NCBI GenBank assembly: GCA_023356605.1
Contig: JAKQYE010000001.1
Coordinates: forward strand, 16,971-80,970
Reading direction: 5' to 3'
DNA from: Trichodesmium sp. MAG_R02
Lineage (GTDB): Bacteria; Cyanobacteriota; Cyanobacteriia; Cyanobacteriales; Microcoleaceae
DNA: 64,000 nt
Shown in pieces: positions 63,333 to 64,000 of this stretch (position 1 is the first letter of the stretch; every line of letters starts with the position of its first letter). The notes under the pieces are model-generated. The model was not told the origin of the DNA, made no database searches, and saw only the letters and a list, made by a program, of their open reading frames with translations. The position numbers and the translations under genes are program-made.

Positions 63333-64000
63333 ATGAGTGCAGAAAAAAAAATAGATGAACAACAAGTTTTAGGTCCCGGTCCTATAATTTTAGCAGGGTG
63401 TATGGGTTTTATGATGATTTGCGCTTGGGCTTTTGCTGGTCCTAAAGCTTTTCAACGTCCTACTATTGATGTTGAATTAACTGAAAATGTAGATTCTCAA
63501 ACAGAAGAAATTCAAGTAACTGAAACCCAAGCAACTGAGACAAATACAACTACAACGATAGAAACGGAAAACGCCGAGAAAACTACAACTGCTACAACGA
63601 CAGATCAACAGTCAGAGGTAAATACACAAACAACAACATCTGCCAAACAGCCTACTACTGATAGCACACAAACAACAACATCTGCCGAACAGCCTACTAC
63701 TGATAGCACACAAACAACAACATCTGCTGAACAGCCTACTACTGATAGCACACAAACAACAACATCTGCTGAACAACCTACTACTGATAGCACACAAACA
63801 ACAACATCTGCCGAACAGCCTACTACTGATAGCACACAAACAACAACATCTGCCGAACAGCCTACTACTGATAGCACACAAACAACAACATCTGCTGAAC
63901 AACCTACTACTGATAACACACAAACAACAACATCTGGTGAACAACCTAATATTGATAACACACAAACAACAACATCTGATAACACACAAACAACAACATC
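63333..64000 (+). CDS. Membrane-anchored threonine-rich repeat protein (partial)
   Basis: An open frame from ATG 63333 runs off the window (222 codons). A short cytoplasmic start (MSAEKKIDEQQVLGPGP) is followed by one hydrophobic helix (IILAGCMGFMMICAWAFAG). The rest is a Thr/Gln/Glu/Ser-rich, low-complexity region. From about residue 100 it repeats TTTSAEQPTTDSTQ about seven times, the last ones as TTTSGEQPNIDNTQ. It looks like a cell-surface or periplasmic stalk; threonine-rich stretches can be glycosylated. I do not recognise a family and the C-terminus is unseen. The minus strand is also open across the repeats but is not considered coding. Confidence 0.8.
   Translation, partial: MSAEKKIDEQQVLGPGPIILAGCMGFMMICAWAFAGPKAFQRPTIDVELTENVDSQTEEIQVTETQATETNTTTTIETENAEKTTTATTTDQQSEVNTQTTTSAKQPTTDSTQTTTSAEQPTTDSTQTTTSAEQPTTDSTQTTTSAEQPTTDSTQTTTSAEQPTTDSTQTTTSAEQPTTDSTQTTTSAEQPTTDNTQTTTSGEQPNIDNTQTTTSDNTQTTT
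63630..64000 (+). repeat. 42-bp coding tandem repeats
   Basis: Units of AACAACATCTGCCGAACAGC then CTACTACTGATAGCACACAAAC. Seven near-perfect copies, with the synonymous variants GCC/GCT and CAG/CAA, then a 21-bp sub-unit (ACATCTGATAACACACAAAC) at the edge. Being a multiple of three, copy changes keep the frame. Confidence 0.92.

Noticed and set aside
63605..63989. Two overlapping minus-strand open frames (cysteine/valine-rich, 125-126 aa)
   Set aside because: They are the reverse of the 42-bp coding repeats of the plus-strand Thr-rich gene, whose frame has an anchor helix and continues out of the window. A period divisible by three keeps several frames open.

Overview
The window looks like a filamentous, non-heterocystous cyanobacterium of the Trichodesmium/Okeania/Hydrocoleum kind. 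This is inferred from AT-rich DNA, scattered GCGATCGC (HIP1) sites, cyanobacterial protein types (split Mrp antiporter, PilM/N/O/Q, CrhR-like helicase, kinase-FGE fusions, CYP120-like P450), a low coding density (about 62% by my sum of gene lengths) and intergenic space packed with short mobile repeats and heptanucleotide runs. No rRNA, CRISPR array, phage or plasmid module is visible.

Layout. 1-5488: an Mrp-type Na+/H+ antiporter cluster on the minus strand (C, D, then E, F, G, a DUF4040/MbhD subunit, and B cut by the window edge), split by a 1.4 kb block of repeats and an IS630 scrap. 6443-10790: a metallophosphoesterase, a flavoprotein of the lipoamide-dehydrogenase fold without its redox cysteines, and a HU-CobD pair. 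11416-12690: a tandem array of about 153-bp units. 12821-19070: type IV pilus genes pilM-pilN-pilO and, after a repeat-filled gap, pilQ. 19200-25737: a solute-binding lipoprotein, folC (with a degenerate partial copy of itself just downstream), rsmI, two small cyanobacterial proteins, the SRP RNA, a YciI protein and a 2'-5' RNA ligase-like protein. 26643-32547: a PBP4-type peptidase, a 43-bp tandem array, a Ser/Thr kinase fused to a formylglycine-generating-enzyme-like domain whose C-terminus looks like a diversity-generating-retroelement variable region, and a P450. 32984-34529: the 2Fe-2S and FAD subunits of a PaoABC-type molybdenum hydroxylase whose catalytic subunit is missing; the FAD gene runs into repeat DNA. 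34996-39435: a frameshifted membrane-protein gene, tRNA-Cys, a large unknown protein and a TPR protein with a decayed 5' end. 40090-43185: a PlsY-like membrane domain fused to a PEP-synthase/rifampicin-phosphotransferase-like enzyme. 43186-58360: transposase remnants alternating with a second P450 (non-canonical I-helix), hisA (also with a degenerate partial downstream copy), a DUF2459 protein, an acyl-CoA dehydrogenase, a CrhR-like helicase and rimO. 58361-64000: a TerB-dynamin fusion, a 46-aa membrane protein and, at the edge, a membrane-anchored threonine-rich protein with 42-bp coding repeats.

Five families of short repeats recur and are labelled A-E. A: ends TTTACAGCGCTTTTCA. B: ends TATAGCAATCC, about 140 bp. 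C: ends AGGACTTACGCA, with a larger relative carrying transposase remains. D: ends TATAGTCATTTCA, about 93 bp. E: GTACAGGGTAAAT ... GGGCTGTA, about 80 bp. They sit in gene gaps, inside a pseudogene, and at the 3' end of one coding gene. The two most notable items are the likely remote DGR target (28940-30733) and the PlsY/PEP-utiliser fusion (40090-43185). No reverse transcriptase or template repeat was seen, so the DGR itself must lie elsewhere if it exists.
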